DNA from: Methylobacter sp.
GTDB lineage: Bacteria; Pseudomonadota; Gammaproteobacteria; Methylococcales; Methylomonadaceae
NCBI GenBank assembly: GCA_026399025.1
Contig: JAPLRU010000112.1
Span: 1-47,690 of the forward strand
Direction of reading: 5' to 3'
Length of the DNA: 47,690 nucleotides
Shown: piece by piece, positions 19,578-27,655 of the stretch
Numbering within the stretch: position 1 is the stretch's first letter
Layout: every line of letters starts with the position of its first letter
Translations under genes and position numbers: made by a program
The notes under the pieces: generated by a model
The model's database searches: none
Told to the model about the DNA's origin: nothing
The model's input: the letters and a program-made list of their open reading frames with translations, nothing else

Positions 19578-20087
19578 TCATTCGTCTTCTTTATTTAATT
19601 CGCTGCGTAATAATAAAACAGCCGATCTCATATATTCAGTAATTTCGACAAAATCATTCTCATCTTCCTCGCCTTCGGCGTCCGTATCCAGCTTGGTGAA
19701 TTCGGCAATGTCTTTGAGTATGTCGGCCGCTTCCCTGGATAAATCGGAAGCCGCATGAGTCACGCCTACGCCCCATAAAAAACCCTGACACCAGCCGGTT
19801 AAGGCTTCAACCTGCTCGCTCAACAAGGCCTCATCGCCCGGCAACAGTAAATCGAATTCAAATTCATCGGTCATCAATAAGCTTTGCGTATCCTCGAATA
19901 AATGCACCAGCGTGGTCCGGTCTTCATCCGTCACCGGCGTTGCATGTCGAAGCAGCTCGTTTAACCACACCGCACTTTGAGCCTGTTCATCCGCGCACAG
20001 CATACCTGTCGCCATGCCGTGCGCTTGTGCTGCCGAGAGTTCGGGATCGCTGTGTACAACTATTGCATTAATTACCTGATAAGTCAT
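19578..20087 (-). CDS. ygfB: YgfB/YecA family protein (UPF0149)
   Basis: All-helical protein of the UPF0149 family, role poorly defined. Recognisable segments are AAQAHGMATGMLCA near the start, VEALTGWCQGFLWGVG, and DVDFVEITEYMRSA-like ENDFVEITEYMRSAVLLL near the end. The ATG at 20087 matches the family start; the GTG three codons earlier gives no better site. It is the first gene of the ygfB-pepP-ubiH-ubiI operon, divergent from the zapA side exactly as in E. coli. Confidence 0.92.
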   Translation of the reverse strand: MTYQVINAIVVHSDPELSAAQAHGMATGMLCADEQAQSAVWLNELLRHATPVTDEDRTTLVHLFEDTQSLLMTDEFEFDLLLPGDEALLSEQVEALTGWCQGFLWGVGVTHAASDLSREAADILKDIAEFTKLDTDAEGEEDENDFVEITEYMRSAVLLLRSELNKEDE

Positions 20088-20240
20088 AAATCCCACATAA
20101 TAATTTCACTATCGCTAAAAATAAAATATCGCTTATGCTACCATTGATCATTCACTTAGATAATATTTGTTAATCTTGAATCACCCGGTAAAGCCGCGAA
20201 AATCGTGTGTTTACTTGCTTGCAATAACCTAGCTATCACC

Positions 20241-20462
20241 ATGACACAATCAAACCAATTTTTAGAATTAAAAGAACTCGAAGACAAGCTGGATCAGCTA
20301 ATCGAGCATTACACCCATGTAAAAAACGAAAACAGTTCGCTGAAAACCAAGCAAGATTCATTAGTGCGGGAAAAAGCCAAGCTGCTGGAAAAAACCACCC
20401 TGGCCAGAACCCGCGTTGAAGCCATGATTACTCGCCTGAAAGCAATGGAGAACGGATCGTGA
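20241..20462 (+). CDS. Small coiled-coil cell-division-associated protein (TIGR02449, ZapB-like)
   Basis: A 73-residue, entirely heptad-repeat coiled coil: LELKELEDKLDQLIEHYTHV, then NSSLKTKQDSLVREKAKLLE. It matches the TIGR02449 family, found directly upstream of zapA in many gammaproteobacteria and thought to help Z-ring organisation, like ZapB. I start it at the ATG at 20241; upstream codons have no family similarity. Its stop overlaps the zapA GTG start by four bases, so translation is coupled. Confidence 0.85.
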   Translation: MTQSNQFLELKELEDKLDQLIEHYTHVKNENSSLKTKQDSLVREKAKLLEKTTLARTRVEAMITRLKAMENGS

Positions 20463-20758
20463 AAAACACCCCCCAACCTGTATCCTTGATGATTATGGGC
20501 AAAGAATACAAAATTGCCTGCATACCTGACGAACAAAACGACTTGATTCAGTCAGCCCAACAGCTTGATATGCAAATGCGCAAAATGCGCGATTCCGGCA
20601 AAATTACCGGCGCCGACAGAATTGCCGTGATGGCCGCGCTGAATTTGGCTCACGAATTACAGCTGATGAAAAATCAAAATGCCATGCTTAATCAGAGCCT
20701 GAGCGAGTGCCTTTCAAAAATGACACACAAAATAGAAAACGTTTTAGAAAATCCGTAA
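20459..20758 (+). CDS. zapA: Cell division protein ZapA
   Basis: ZapA bundles FtsZ filaments at the division ring. The N-terminal globular domain has VSLMIMGKEYKIACIPDEQ and the family AQQLDMQMRKMRDSGKI, followed by DRIAVMAALNLAHELQLMK and a C-terminal coiled coil. 99 residues, normal length. GTG start in a GTGA overlap with the upstream coiled-coil gene. 6S RNA follows 18 bases after the stop. Confidence 0.95.
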   Translation: MKNTPQPVSLMIMGKEYKIACIPDEQNDLIQSAQQLDMQMRKMRDSGKITGADRIAVMAALNLAHELQLMKNQNAMLNQSLSECLSKMTHKIENVLENP

Positions 20759-20776
20759 ACAGGCTAAACTATTGTT

Positions 20777-20962
20777 CTGCATCTCCTGCAGCATTCGAGA
20801 GTGTGCTGGGTGTTTCCTGAACCTGTTTTTACCCCGGGGGCGGATACCAGTACTGGTGTGCATGCCCGTTTTATACGGGAAGCCTGATTTGCTGACCATG
20901 TCCCCACTTGAACCTCCGGTTCAAGGACGAAAGCACATTACGGTGCAGGCGGGAGATGCACC
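20777..20962 (+). ncRNA. ssrS: 6S RNA
   Basis: 6S RNA mimics an open promoter and sequesters sigma-70 RNA polymerase in stationary phase. About 186 bases are closed by a terminal stem pairing TGCATCTCC (20778) with GGGAGATGCA (20951). Two blocks are diagnostic: GCATGCCCG...CGGGAAGCCT in the middle, and the CTTGAACCTCCGGTTCAAGG hairpin on the 3' side, both equivalent to E. coli 6S positions. The location just after zapA is the classical one. TAAACT at about 20764 is a plausible -10 box. Exact ends are estimated from pairing. No ygfA (5-formyl-THF cyclo-ligase) follows, unlike E. coli. Confidence 0.93.
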
Positions 20963-21010
20963 CCATCACTTATCTTGCTTCCATACCTATCCTCTTCAGA
21001 CAAAATCATC

Positions 21011-21484
21011 ATGAATTACTGGCTAATGAAATCCGAACCCGATACGTTCGGGATTAATGACCTATGCAACAGACCTAACCAGACCGAACATTGGGACGGT
21101 GTGCGTAATTATCAGGCCAGAAACATGATGCGGGACGACATGAAATTAGGCGATCAAGTGTTCTTTTACCATTCCAACTGCGAAGAACCCGGCATCGTCG
21201 GTATTATGGAAATCGCTAAAGAAGGCTACCCCGATTTTTCCGCTTTCTTCCCGACCGACACCCATTTCGACCCCAAAAGCGATCCCGAGCATCCGCGCTG
21301 GATCATGGTTGACGTCAAATACGTCAGAACCCTGTCCCGCGAAATCCCGCTGAAAGAATTAAAAGGCTATGAGCAGCTGGCCGAGCTTCCTCTGGTAAGG
21401 CGCGGAAACCGCTTATCCATCATGCCGGTCAGCAAGGAGCAATGGGACTTTATCCTGTCGTTGGAAGCGCAACGGCCCGACTAG
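21011..21484 (+). CDS. EVE domain-containing protein
   Basis: EVE domains are PUA-like folds that bind modified bases such as 5-methylcytosine or its derivatives. This 157-residue stand-alone EVE protein shows the usual blocks YWLMKSEPDTFGINDL, WDGVRNYQARNMMRD, QVFFYHSNCEEPGIVG and HPRWIMVDVKYV. I start at the ATG at 21011, the typical family start; the longer frame runs back into 6S RNA. It occupies the place where ygfA sits in E. coli. Function in this organism is not known. Confidence 0.93.
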   Translation: MNYWLMKSEPDTFGINDLCNRPNQTEHWDGVRNYQARNMMRDDMKLGDQVFFYHSNCEEPGIVGIMEIAKEGYPDFSAFFPTDTHFDPKSDPEHPRWIMVDVKYVRTLSREIPLKELKGYEQLAELPLVRRGNRLSIMPVSKEQWDFILSLEAQRPD

Positions 21485-21501
21485 TTAACCGTCTTAAAAA
21501 A

Positions 21502-22266
21502 CTACATCAGCGGCAATATCTGGCTAAGGATTTTCCCGTTGGTGACGAGAATCTGCTTAGGAAACACGCCGCTGTTGCCTTTAAAATCCGTAAGCGTAGC
21601 GCCGGCTTCGGCGGCAATCAAGGCGCCGGCAGCCACGTCATATAAATTCAACTCCTGTTCCCAAAAAGCATCCACCTGACCATCCGCAACCAGACACAGA
21701 TCCAACGCCGCCGAACCGAAACGGCGTTGCCCCGTGGTTACCTCGGCAATTCGGCAAAACCGCGCGAGATTGTTTTCTTGTAAGTACGAACGCAAACAGG
21801 CGAACCCGGTCGCGACCATCGCGTCGGCCAGGCTGCTTTCCTTGGAAACGCGAATGGCTTCGCCGTTTTTCCAAGCGCCCTTGCCTTTTTCGGCCGCATA
21901 ATAATCGTCCAGCGCGGGCGCATAGACGGCTCCGAAAATCAGCTCCCCATCAATCTCCAATGCAACACTGATCGCCCAAAAATATTGGCCTCGCGAAAAA
22001 GAGTGGGTGCCGTCAATCGGATCGACAATCCAGCGGCTGCTTTGATTGGCGCTTTGTCCGCTTTCTTCACCCCAAAAACCGTATTGCGGATAATGCCTGG
22101 AAAGCGCTTCTTGTAAAAACACTTCGACCGCCACATCGGCTTCGGTGACGAGGTCGCGGGGACTTTTTTTAGTCACCTCCAAGTGTTTCAGATCTTTAAA
22201 GTGAGTCAGGGCAATCGATCCGGCTTCACGGATCACTTGTTCAAGAACGGCAAGCGAAATAGGCAT
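21502..22266 (-). CDS. Inositol monophosphatase family protein
   Basis: Mg-dependent, Li-sensitive-type phosphatase fold (FIG superfamily). Metal-binding motifs are seen in order: GEESG, then WIVDPIDGTHSF, then LYDVAAGALIAAEAG, where the family usually has WDVAAG. The 254-residue length fits SuhB, CysQ or HisN-type enzymes. Substrate could be inositol phosphate, PAP or histidinol phosphate; I cannot choose. It converges on the EVE gene with only 17 bases between stops. Confidence 0.88.
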   Translation of the reverse strand: MPISLAVLEQVIREAGSIALTHFKDLKHLEVTKKSPRDLVTEADVAVEVFLQEALSRHYPQYGFWGEESGQSANQSSRWIVDPIDGTHSFSRGQYFWAISVALEIDGELIFGAVYAPALDDYYAAEKGKGAWKNGEAIRVSKESSLADAMVATGFACLRSYLQENNLARFCRIAEVTTGQRRFGSAALDLCLVADGQVDAFWEQELNLYDVAAGALIAAEAGATLTDFKGNSGVFPKQILVTNGKILSQILPLM

Positions 22267-22428
22267 TTATAGTAACCTTATGGGTAAGAAGGGAGACGAA
22301 GTGGGGGATAGGATCAATCGCCTTTGCTCAGGCGGATTCGATTTTTGATGACATTATTAGCGGAAATCAACTGAAGTAAATTTTACCGTGAATTCCACTG
22401 TCCAGCCAAATAAAGCGGCCGGACATCT

Positions 22429-23034
22429 TTATTCAGGCTCATTCTTGACGGCCGGCCTTAGCCACCCCTCAATGAAGCTTTCAACCAACAAGACAATGAC
22501 TTCTTCGGTATAGCTCATATCTACCGTATCCTGTTTGCCGGTCAAGGACAAGGTGCAAATGCCGTGAACGCCGCTCCACAACGCCCGCGCCGCCTGTTTG
22601 TTCGGTAGCGCTGAACAGCGCGGCACCAGCTGGATAAATTGAGCTTCTATTAGGCTAAAAATCCGCTCGATTTTCTGTTGATACCACTCCGGAACCTCAG
22701 CATCCTGCATATAAATCAAACTCCAGCGGTTAAAGTTTTGTTCGGCAAACCTCAAGTACGCTTTAGCCAGCTCCGTTATATAGCGTTTAGGGTCGCAGTG
22801 AGGTACTTGCTCCAACTGCGCACTAAGGTCATCGACCGTGTTGGCTTTAATATGCATGACCAAATCGGCCATGTTGGCAAATACCATATAAATACTGCCG
22901 ACGGTATAACCAATATCCATCGCAATCTTGCGCACTGTTAGCGCTGCATAACCTTCATTGATAACGATGGTTTCCGCTGCATCCAGCACCATTTTCTTGA
23001 TTTCGTCCAGACTGTGTTCGCTTCGCCTTGCCAT
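22429..23034 (-). CDS. TetR/AcrR family transcriptional regulator
   Basis: The N-terminal helix-turn-helix has the TetR layout: DEIKKMVLDAAETIVINEGY, LTVRKIAMDIGYTVGSIYMVF and NMADLVMHIKA. The C-terminal half resembles the WHG/TetR_C type (LYIM-like QNFNRWSLIYMQ, RALWSGVHGICTL). It starts 31 bases after the LysR gene on the same strand, so the two regulators probably form one transcript. The target is not known; no transporter lies beside it. Confidence 0.9.
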   Translation of the reverse strand: MARRSEHSLDEIKKMVLDAAETIVINEGYAALTVRKIAMDIGYTVGSIYMVFANMADLVMHIKANTVDDLSAQLEQVPHCDPKRYITELAKAYLRFAEQNFNRWSLIYMQDAEVPEWYQQKIERIFSLIEAQFIQLVPRCSALPNKQAARALWSGVHGICTLSLTGKQDTVDMSYTEEVIVLLVESFIEGWLRPAVKNEPE

Positions 23035-23065
23035 GTTCTATGCTTTTCCTTAGGTGAGTTACGGC

Positions 23066-23968
23066 TTATTTTGTCAGTTTATTCTCTTTAGCAAAGTACT
23101 TAATCAAAAACTCCACAAATGTTCCTAATTTAGCCGGCAGAAAGCGTCTTTGCAGGTAGGTTGCGTAAATTTTCAGCGAGGGGATACGAAACTCCGGCAA
23201 AATTTCCACCAATTTGCCCTGCTCCAAATAATTCATTACCGACAGTTCAGGCGCTTGGGTGATGCCCATGCCCAAAGCCGCCGCTTGGCACAGGGCTCGG
23301 CCATTGTTTGAGGCAAAATGCCAGTTTGCTTTGATTTTAACTTCGTCGTCACCGTCCTTAAATACCCAATAATCTCTATGCGGGGTATCCATATAATGCA
23401 AACAACGATGCGAGCTTAATTCATCGATTGTTTGCGGCTCTCCGTATTCGGCAATGTAGCTTGGAGAGGCGTAAGTGCATAAGCGGGTTTGGGCAACTTT
23501 TCTGGCGACCACGCCTAAGTCCAGCGTATCGGTTACCAGAATCGACACATCAAAATGGCCTTCGCTTAAATTGACTTGGCTGTTGTGTAAGGTCATCAAC
23601 ACCTTAACATTGGGATATTCGCGTTGATAGGCGTCAATCGCAGGCACCATGTAAAGCCCGCCGAAATCGATCGGCGCACTGATTTTTAAAGTGCCTTTTA
23701 CTTGCCGTCCCAACTGCGAGGTATATTCCTCCAGTTCCGAGAAATCATCCAGTAACTGTTTGCTGCGGTAATAGTAGATTTTGCCCGCTTCAGTCATGCT
23801 CAATTGGCGGGTAGTCCGGTTTAATAAAGCAACCCCCAGCGACTCTTCCAGCTGAGCCATGTATTTGCTGATCATCATCGCCGAAAGATTCATCTCGCGG
23901 GCAACCGCCGCAAACGTGCCCAATTCAACAATCCGGCAAAATACTTGGGTGTTATTTAATTTAGCCAT
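23066..23968 (-). CDS. LysR family transcriptional regulator
   Basis: The N-terminal winged HTH is typical: TQVFCRIVELGTFAAVAREM, LSAMMISKYMAQLEESLGVA, LLNRTTRQLSMTEAG. The rest is a periplasmic-binding-like effector domain (KGTLKISAPIDFGGLYMVPA). It is divergent from a beta-carbonic anhydrase, with a perfect palindrome in between. By the usual LysR logic it may control that gene and itself, perhaps in response to CO2/bicarbonate or a metabolite. Effector not inferable. Confidence 0.93.
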   Translation of the reverse strand: MAKLNNTQVFCRIVELGTFAAVAREMNLSAMMISKYMAQLEESLGVALLNRTTRQLSMTEAGKIYYYRSKQLLDDFSELEEYTSQLGRQVKGTLKISAPIDFGGLYMVPAIDAYQREYPNVKVLMTLHNSQVNLSEGHFDVSILVTDTLDLGVVARKVAQTRLCTYASPSYIAEYGEPQTIDELSSHRCLHYMDTPHRDYWVFKDGDDEVKIKANWHFASNNGRALCQAAALGMGITQAPELSVMNYLEQGKLVEILPEFRIPSLKIYATYLQRRFLPAKLGTFVEFLIKYFAKENKLTK

Positions 23969-23979
23969 ATCATTGCCTT

Positions 23980-23998
23980 TATAAACTTTAAGTTTATA
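23980..23998. promoter_or_regulatory. Palindrome, candidate LysR operator
   Basis: TATAAACTT-T-AAGTTTATA is a perfect 9-bp inverted repeat with one central base, 12 bases upstream of the LysR start codon. It contains T-N11-A patterns typical of LysR binding sites and lies in the divergent intergenic region. Binding is inferred from position. Confidence 0.5.
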
Positions 23999-24072
23999 TT
24001 GTATAACCTATATCGCTATTTGAAACCTTGATTTATTAAGGTAGACTTCTAAGTGGAGATAGTAGTTCAATT

Positions 24073-24126
24073 ACCGCTTGGTCTTGTCATTTCCCCTTAG
24101 TGACCAGGAACAAGCGGTTTTTTTTT
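24073..24126 (+). terminator. Intrinsic terminator in the leader of the carbonic anhydrase gene
   Basis: ACCGCTTG (24073) pairs with CAAGCGGT (24111), with an inner GTC/GAC pairing, and is followed by nine T residues (24118-24126). It ends only 27 bases before the start codon and no gene lies upstream on this strand. It therefore looks like an attenuator or the end of a small leader RNA rather than a normal gene-end terminator. Confidence 0.75.
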
Positions 24127-24153
24127 GCCTAACAAAAATAACAAGAGGTGTTT

Positions 24154-24735
24154 ATGAGTAAAATTCTTAATGAAGTTTTAGCGGCAAACAGAGATTACGT
24201 GAATGATTTCGGCGACAAAGGCGCGTTGCCTATGCCGCCCGGAAGACATTTTGCAATCTTGACTTGTATGGATGCCCGTTTGGATCCTGCCAAATATGCC
24301 GGTTTATCCGAAGGCGACGCCCACGTTATTCGTAATGCCGGCGGCCGCGCCAGTGACGATGCGATCCGTTCTTTGGTCATCTCCTATAAATTATTGGGAA
24401 CCCGCGAATGGTTTGTTGTGCACCATACCGATTGCGGCATGGAAACATTTACCGATGAGATCATGCGTGGCTTGTTAAGCAGCAGTTTAAAAACCGCTTC
24501 CGTCGATGCAGAGGGCTGGCATGATTGCTGCGAAGGTCCGGGTTCTGCTGAAGGCAAATACATCGACTGGTTAACCATTAAAAACCAAGAAGAAAGCGTT
24601 TTGGAAGATGTAACCCGTATTAAAAACCACCCGTTGGTTCCTTCCGATATTCCTGTCTACGGTTATATTTACGATGTCAAATCAGGTCGACTAATTGAAG
24701 TACCCGCAGCAACGGCGGTCGGCAAAGTTAGTTAA
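24154..24735 (+). CDS. Beta-class carbonic anhydrase
   Basis: Zinc enzyme interconverting CO2 and bicarbonate. Zinc ligands fit the beta class: Cys38 and the Asp40-Arg pair in TCMDARLD, then His91 and Cys94 in HHTDCGM. VIRNAGG is also conserved. Overall it resembles small beta-CAs of the mycobacterial Rv1284 type (PMPP near residue 27, LGTRE). The ATG at 24154 has AAGAGGTG upstream; the GTG inside that site is not the start. 193 residues. Its leader holds a strong terminator, and a LysR gene is divergent. Confidence 0.92.
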   Translation: MSKILNEVLAANRDYVNDFGDKGALPMPPGRHFAILTCMDARLDPAKYAGLSEGDAHVIRNAGGRASDDAIRSLVISYKLLGTREWFVVHHTDCGMETFTDEIMRGLLSSSLKTASVDAEGWHDCCEGPGSAEGKYIDWLTIKNQEESVLEDVTRIKNHPLVPSDIPVYGYIYDVKSGRLIEVPAATAVGKVS

Positions 24736-24742
24736 GCTCCAT

Positions 24743-24784
24743 TTAAACATGCTCACTTCCTCGGATGTGAGCATGTTTAATTTT
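24743..24784 (+). terminator. Rho-independent terminator of the carbonic anhydrase gene
   Basis: Perfect 14-bp stem TTAAACATGCTCAC / GTGAGCATGTTTAA with a 10-base loop, followed by TTTTCCC, 7 bases after the stop codon. Confidence 0.85.
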
Positions 24785-24863
24785 CCCTCGGTAGCCGGTC
24801 AACTCTTTTGCGCAGCCTTGATAAAAGTCTAAAATTCATTTTCTTGCGTAATTTCCCAATATC

Positions 24864-24995
24864 CGCCACGAAGGCACAAAGAGCGCGAAGGTTTGAAAAA
24901 AACTGATGATCTAGAATTTTAACCGGTTTATCTGTCTTAAGAGTGTAGACATTAGGGAGCGCTTAAAAACTTTGTGCTTTTGGTTCTTCGTGGCG
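24864..24995. repeat. Long palindromic CACGAAG-type element
   Basis: Left arm CGCCACGAAGGCACAAAG (24864) and right arm CTTTGTGC...CTTCGTGGCG (ending 24995) are imperfect inverted copies enclosing about 88 bases. A shorter relative lies at 4601-4660. This is the only content of the 294-base gap between the carbonic anhydrase terminator and the NUDIX gene. It is probably a non-autonomous repeat. Confidence 0.65.
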
Positions 24996-25029
24996 AGTAC
25001 TTTTTTCAATCGATTAGTGAACCTTACTG

Positions 25030-25533
25030 ATGAATACCGACCTGCTTTCCGTCGTCGATGAAGACGACTGCGTGATCGACATCTGCCCGCGCCATATTAT
25101 TCATGCCACAGGACTCAGGCATCGCGCCGTACATATTTTGGTTTTTAATGATCAGGGGCAGTTATTCCTGCAAAAACGATCAATGAACAAAGATCTCAAC
25201 CGCGGCCTTTGGGACACTTCCGCAGCAGGTCATGTCGATGCGGGGGAAGATTACCACGTTAGCGCGCTCAGGGAAGTTGAAGAAGAGTTGGGCGTCGGTG
25301 CAGTTCTTGAGCCGTTGTTCAAGCTGCCGGCCACAGCCGCGATCGGCATGGAGTTTATTCAGGTTTACCGCTGCGTTCACAATGGTCCGTTTATCTTGGC
25401 CGCCGATGAAATTGATGAAGGCGGCTGGTTTAGTGTCACTGAAATAGCCGAGCGCGTTATTGCAGATGATCAAAGCCTAACTGAAACCTTTAAAACCCTT
25501 TGGCGACAGTTTAATTCTACTTTACTAAATTAG
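25030..25533 (+). CDS. NUDIX hydrolase (IPP isomerase-like/YfcD type)
   Basis: The NUDIX box is complete: GHVDAGEDYHVSALREVEEE followed by LGV. The overall layout (LRHRAVHILVFNDQGQLFLQ, KRSMNKDLNRGLWDTSAAGH) is that of the isopentenyl-diphosphate isomerase-like subgroup, including E. coli YfcD. It lacks the extended active site of a proven Idi, so a nucleoside-diphosphate-type hydrolase is as likely. 167 residues. Single gene, flanked by a repeat upstream and by the convergent draG. Confidence 0.9.
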   Translation: MNTDLLSVVDEDDCVIDICPRHIIHATGLRHRAVHILVFNDQGQLFLQKRSMNKDLNRGLWDTSAAGHVDAGEDYHVSALREVEEELGVGAVLEPLFKLPATAAIGMEFIQVYRCVHNGPFILAADEIDEGGWFSVTEIAERVIADDQSLTETFKTLWRQFNSTLLN

Positions 25534-25626
25534 ACATTAAGCGTTTGATTTAACAAAGTAGAATTAAGGCAAAGCAATATAATCATAGAATTAGGTCGGT
25601 TTTGACGTTTTGCGTTGTTTAAGTTT

Positions 25627-26502
25627 TCAGAAATTACGAATAAGTTCCAGCGTTTGTTGCCGTATTTGAGCGACAACGTGTTGATCGAGCCGCGTTAACC
25701 AACGCTCCGGGATTTGCCCGGCGCCATATTTAGCACCGGCCAGCATACCGGCCAACGCACCTGTGGTGTCGGCGTCGCCGCCCTGATTAACGGTGGCGAT
25801 CAGGCAGGATTCAAAATTGTCGGTATTAAAAAAATAATGCAAAACCGTTTGCACGGTATCGACAATATAGGCCGAAGCTTTGCCGGGGTAGGGGGCATAG
25901 GCAAATTCGCCGTATTCCCCGATCAATCGTTCGGCTTCTTGTTTGCAAGCAGTTATATCCCGGCCATTGATTAAGCGATTGACGATACGCCCCAGCGTTA
26001 AGGTCGCCGCATCGGACAACGGATGGTTATGGGTAATATGGCTCTGTTGCAAGCTCCATAGCTTAAAGCAGTCCGGCCGGTTTAGGGTCGACAGCACCAC
26101 CGGCAGGTTGCGCATACACGCGCCGTTGCCGGCATCGTCATCGCGCGGCAAGCCGAACAGTTCGCCGCTATCCCGGTAACGCGTAATGCCGCGTCGGCAG
26201 GTAGTGCCTACATCAGGCGGATCGCTTTGCAGCCAAGCGACAAAATTATCGGCAACGGCCTGAAGGTTCCAGCCTTGATGATCGATAATGGCTTGTCCCA
26301 GCGCCAGCGACATTTGGGTGTCGTCAGTGACTTGACCGGCTTCTAAAGCCAGCCAACCGCCGCCGATAATATCCCGATGGACGCCGTAGCGCTTTTGGAT
26401 TTGTTTAGGCGACATAAATTCTACGGTAGCGCCGAGCGCATCGCCGCAGGCAAAGCCCAAGTAAGCGCCCAAGGCTTTGTCCACTATCTGTTCTGTTGTC
26501 AT
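25627..26502 (-). CDS. draG: ADP-ribosyl-[dinitrogen reductase] hydrolase DraG
   Basis: Removes ADP-ribose from an Arg of nitrogenase iron protein, reactivating it when ammonium is gone. Dinuclear Mn ligands are visible as TDDTQMSLALG near residue 45 and GGDADTTGALAGMLAGA near residue 240. The fold start is ALGAYLGFACGDALGATVEF. The ATG at 26502 has AAGGAA upstream and gives 291 residues, the family length. It lies 10 bases after draT on the same strand. The pairing makes the DraG assignment firmer than for lone ADP-ribosylglycohydrolases. Confidence 0.94.
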   Translation of the reverse strand: MTTEQIVDKALGAYLGFACGDALGATVEFMSPKQIQKRYGVHRDIIGGGWLALEAGQVTDDTQMSLALGQAIIDHQGWNLQAVADNFVAWLQSDPPDVGTTCRRGITRYRDSGELFGLPRDDDAGNGACMRNLPVVLSTLNRPDCFKLWSLQQSHITHNHPLSDAATLTLGRIVNRLINGRDITACKQEAERLIGEYGEFAYAPYPGKASAYIVDTVQTVLHYFFNTDNFESCLIATVNQGGDADTTGALAGMLAGAKYGAGQIPERWLTRLDQHVVAQIRQQTLELIRNF

Positions 26503-26512
26503 TGTTCTTTCC

Positions 26513-27322
26513 TTAACGTTGCACTTTAACGCGATAATCGCCACCGATCACCAGATATTCGGCTTCGCCGTGCAAGGCATGATGCGGCAGCAGCTCATTG
26601 AAAAAAACCAGTTTAACCATCGGCACTTCAACTTCCAGAATGTAAGCGCCGAATTCGCCGGCGATACTGCGGCGGTCGGTAAACGACACAATGCTGTTGA
26701 AACGCACGATGTGATGCTGTTTATCCTGGTCCTGAACCAGCCAATGGTTATCCAGCGAGTTGACGCCGCGGTAGAGGGTTTTATGGGTCGTCGCCGGAAA
26801 CTGGAAATGTTCGATAACCCACTGGCAATATTCGTAAAGAAGATCCAACTGCATATAAATGCAGTTGTTGTGATAACGGCTGTTCATTTTTTCTTCAATG
26901 TACATGATCCAATCTTTACTGACGAAACTGGCTATCTGTTGTTTATGATAGGTAGGAAACAGCCCAAAGCGGCTTTCGACCCAACCTTTAAAAACCGCGC
27001 CTTGGGCATTGTTGGAGTCCAGTCCCCAATCCTGGATTAATCTAAGATAACTGTTACGGTAGCGCCGCCTTCCCGAAGGGTCGTCGCGTAAGCGTTGCTC
27101 GGTTTCAAAGCCGAAAACGACACACATATAATCTTGAAATACCCGGCCGCAGTCGTTGCGGGTCGGTTGCTTCAGTAATTGCTCAAACAGCCCGGAAGCC
27201 GATTCGCGGGTGCCGGCAATGTGCAGCGGTTTGGGGTTTTCATTAAAGTTATGGCTGGCCATGCAAGCGGTCGCCAGACCGATTAAGTTGGTGCTGTGGC
27301 CATAGTGAGAAATATCGGGCAT
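26513..27322 (-). CDS. draT: NAD+-dinitrogen-reductase ADP-D-ribosyltransferase DraT
   Basis: Transfers ADP-ribose from NAD to nitrogenase iron protein, switching nitrogenase off in response to ammonium or energy drop. The 269-residue protein has the DraT features STNLIGLATACMASHNFNEN, FQDYMCVVFGFE, KTLYRGVN and FNSIVSFTDRR, and ends with EAEYLVIGGDYRV. The draT-draG order implies that nitrogenase genes exist elsewhere in the genome. No sigma-54 type promoter was found just upstream. Confidence 0.94.
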   Translation of the reverse strand: MPDISHYGHSTNLIGLATACMASHNFNENPKPLHIAGTRESASGLFEQLLKQPTRNDCGRVFQDYMCVVFGFETEQRLRDDPSGRRRYRNSYLRLIQDWGLDSNNAQGAVFKGWVESRFGLFPTYHKQQIASFVSKDWIMYIEEKMNSRYHNNCIYMQLDLLYEYCQWVIEHFQFPATTHKTLYRGVNSLDNHWLVQDQDKQHHIVRFNSIVSFTDRRSIAGEFGAYILEVEVPMVKLVFFNELLPHHALHGEAEYLVIGGDYRVKVQR

Positions 27323-27655
27323 TTAAAAAGTATTCCAGGAACCGGTGAATAAACAATTTTTACATCAAATGGCCGGTTTAGCCAGAATGAGGCGATTTAT
27401 TGCGTTCGCTTAAAATTTTCACCCTGAAGGCACGAACCCATAAGACTTTATGTCGCTCCGGGTTGCGCCATCGCTCATGCATCAAACCCGCCGCCATCAT
27501 CAACGCTTAAAAATTCCCGAATAACATGGAATAATAGCCGCCGTCGCGTTTGCCTGCAAAGATCTAGGTACTTAGCGTAAGAGGAGTGGAAACTGCGCTT
27601 AAAGGGCCTACTTCCGGTAACCTCTACCCACTTTAAAACTGAGGAACTCAATACT
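27323..27655. other. Intergenic region between draT and ettA
   Basis: 333 bases between divergent genes. It should hold both promoters, but I see no strong box. The last 100 bases are the probable ettA leader, with a GAGGAACTC just before the ATG. No ORF or repeat is supported. Confidence 0.5.

Noticed and set aside
27323-27420. Sigma-54 promoter upstream of draT
   Set aside because: A TGGC...GGCC stretch is present but the GG-N10-GC spacing is not met.
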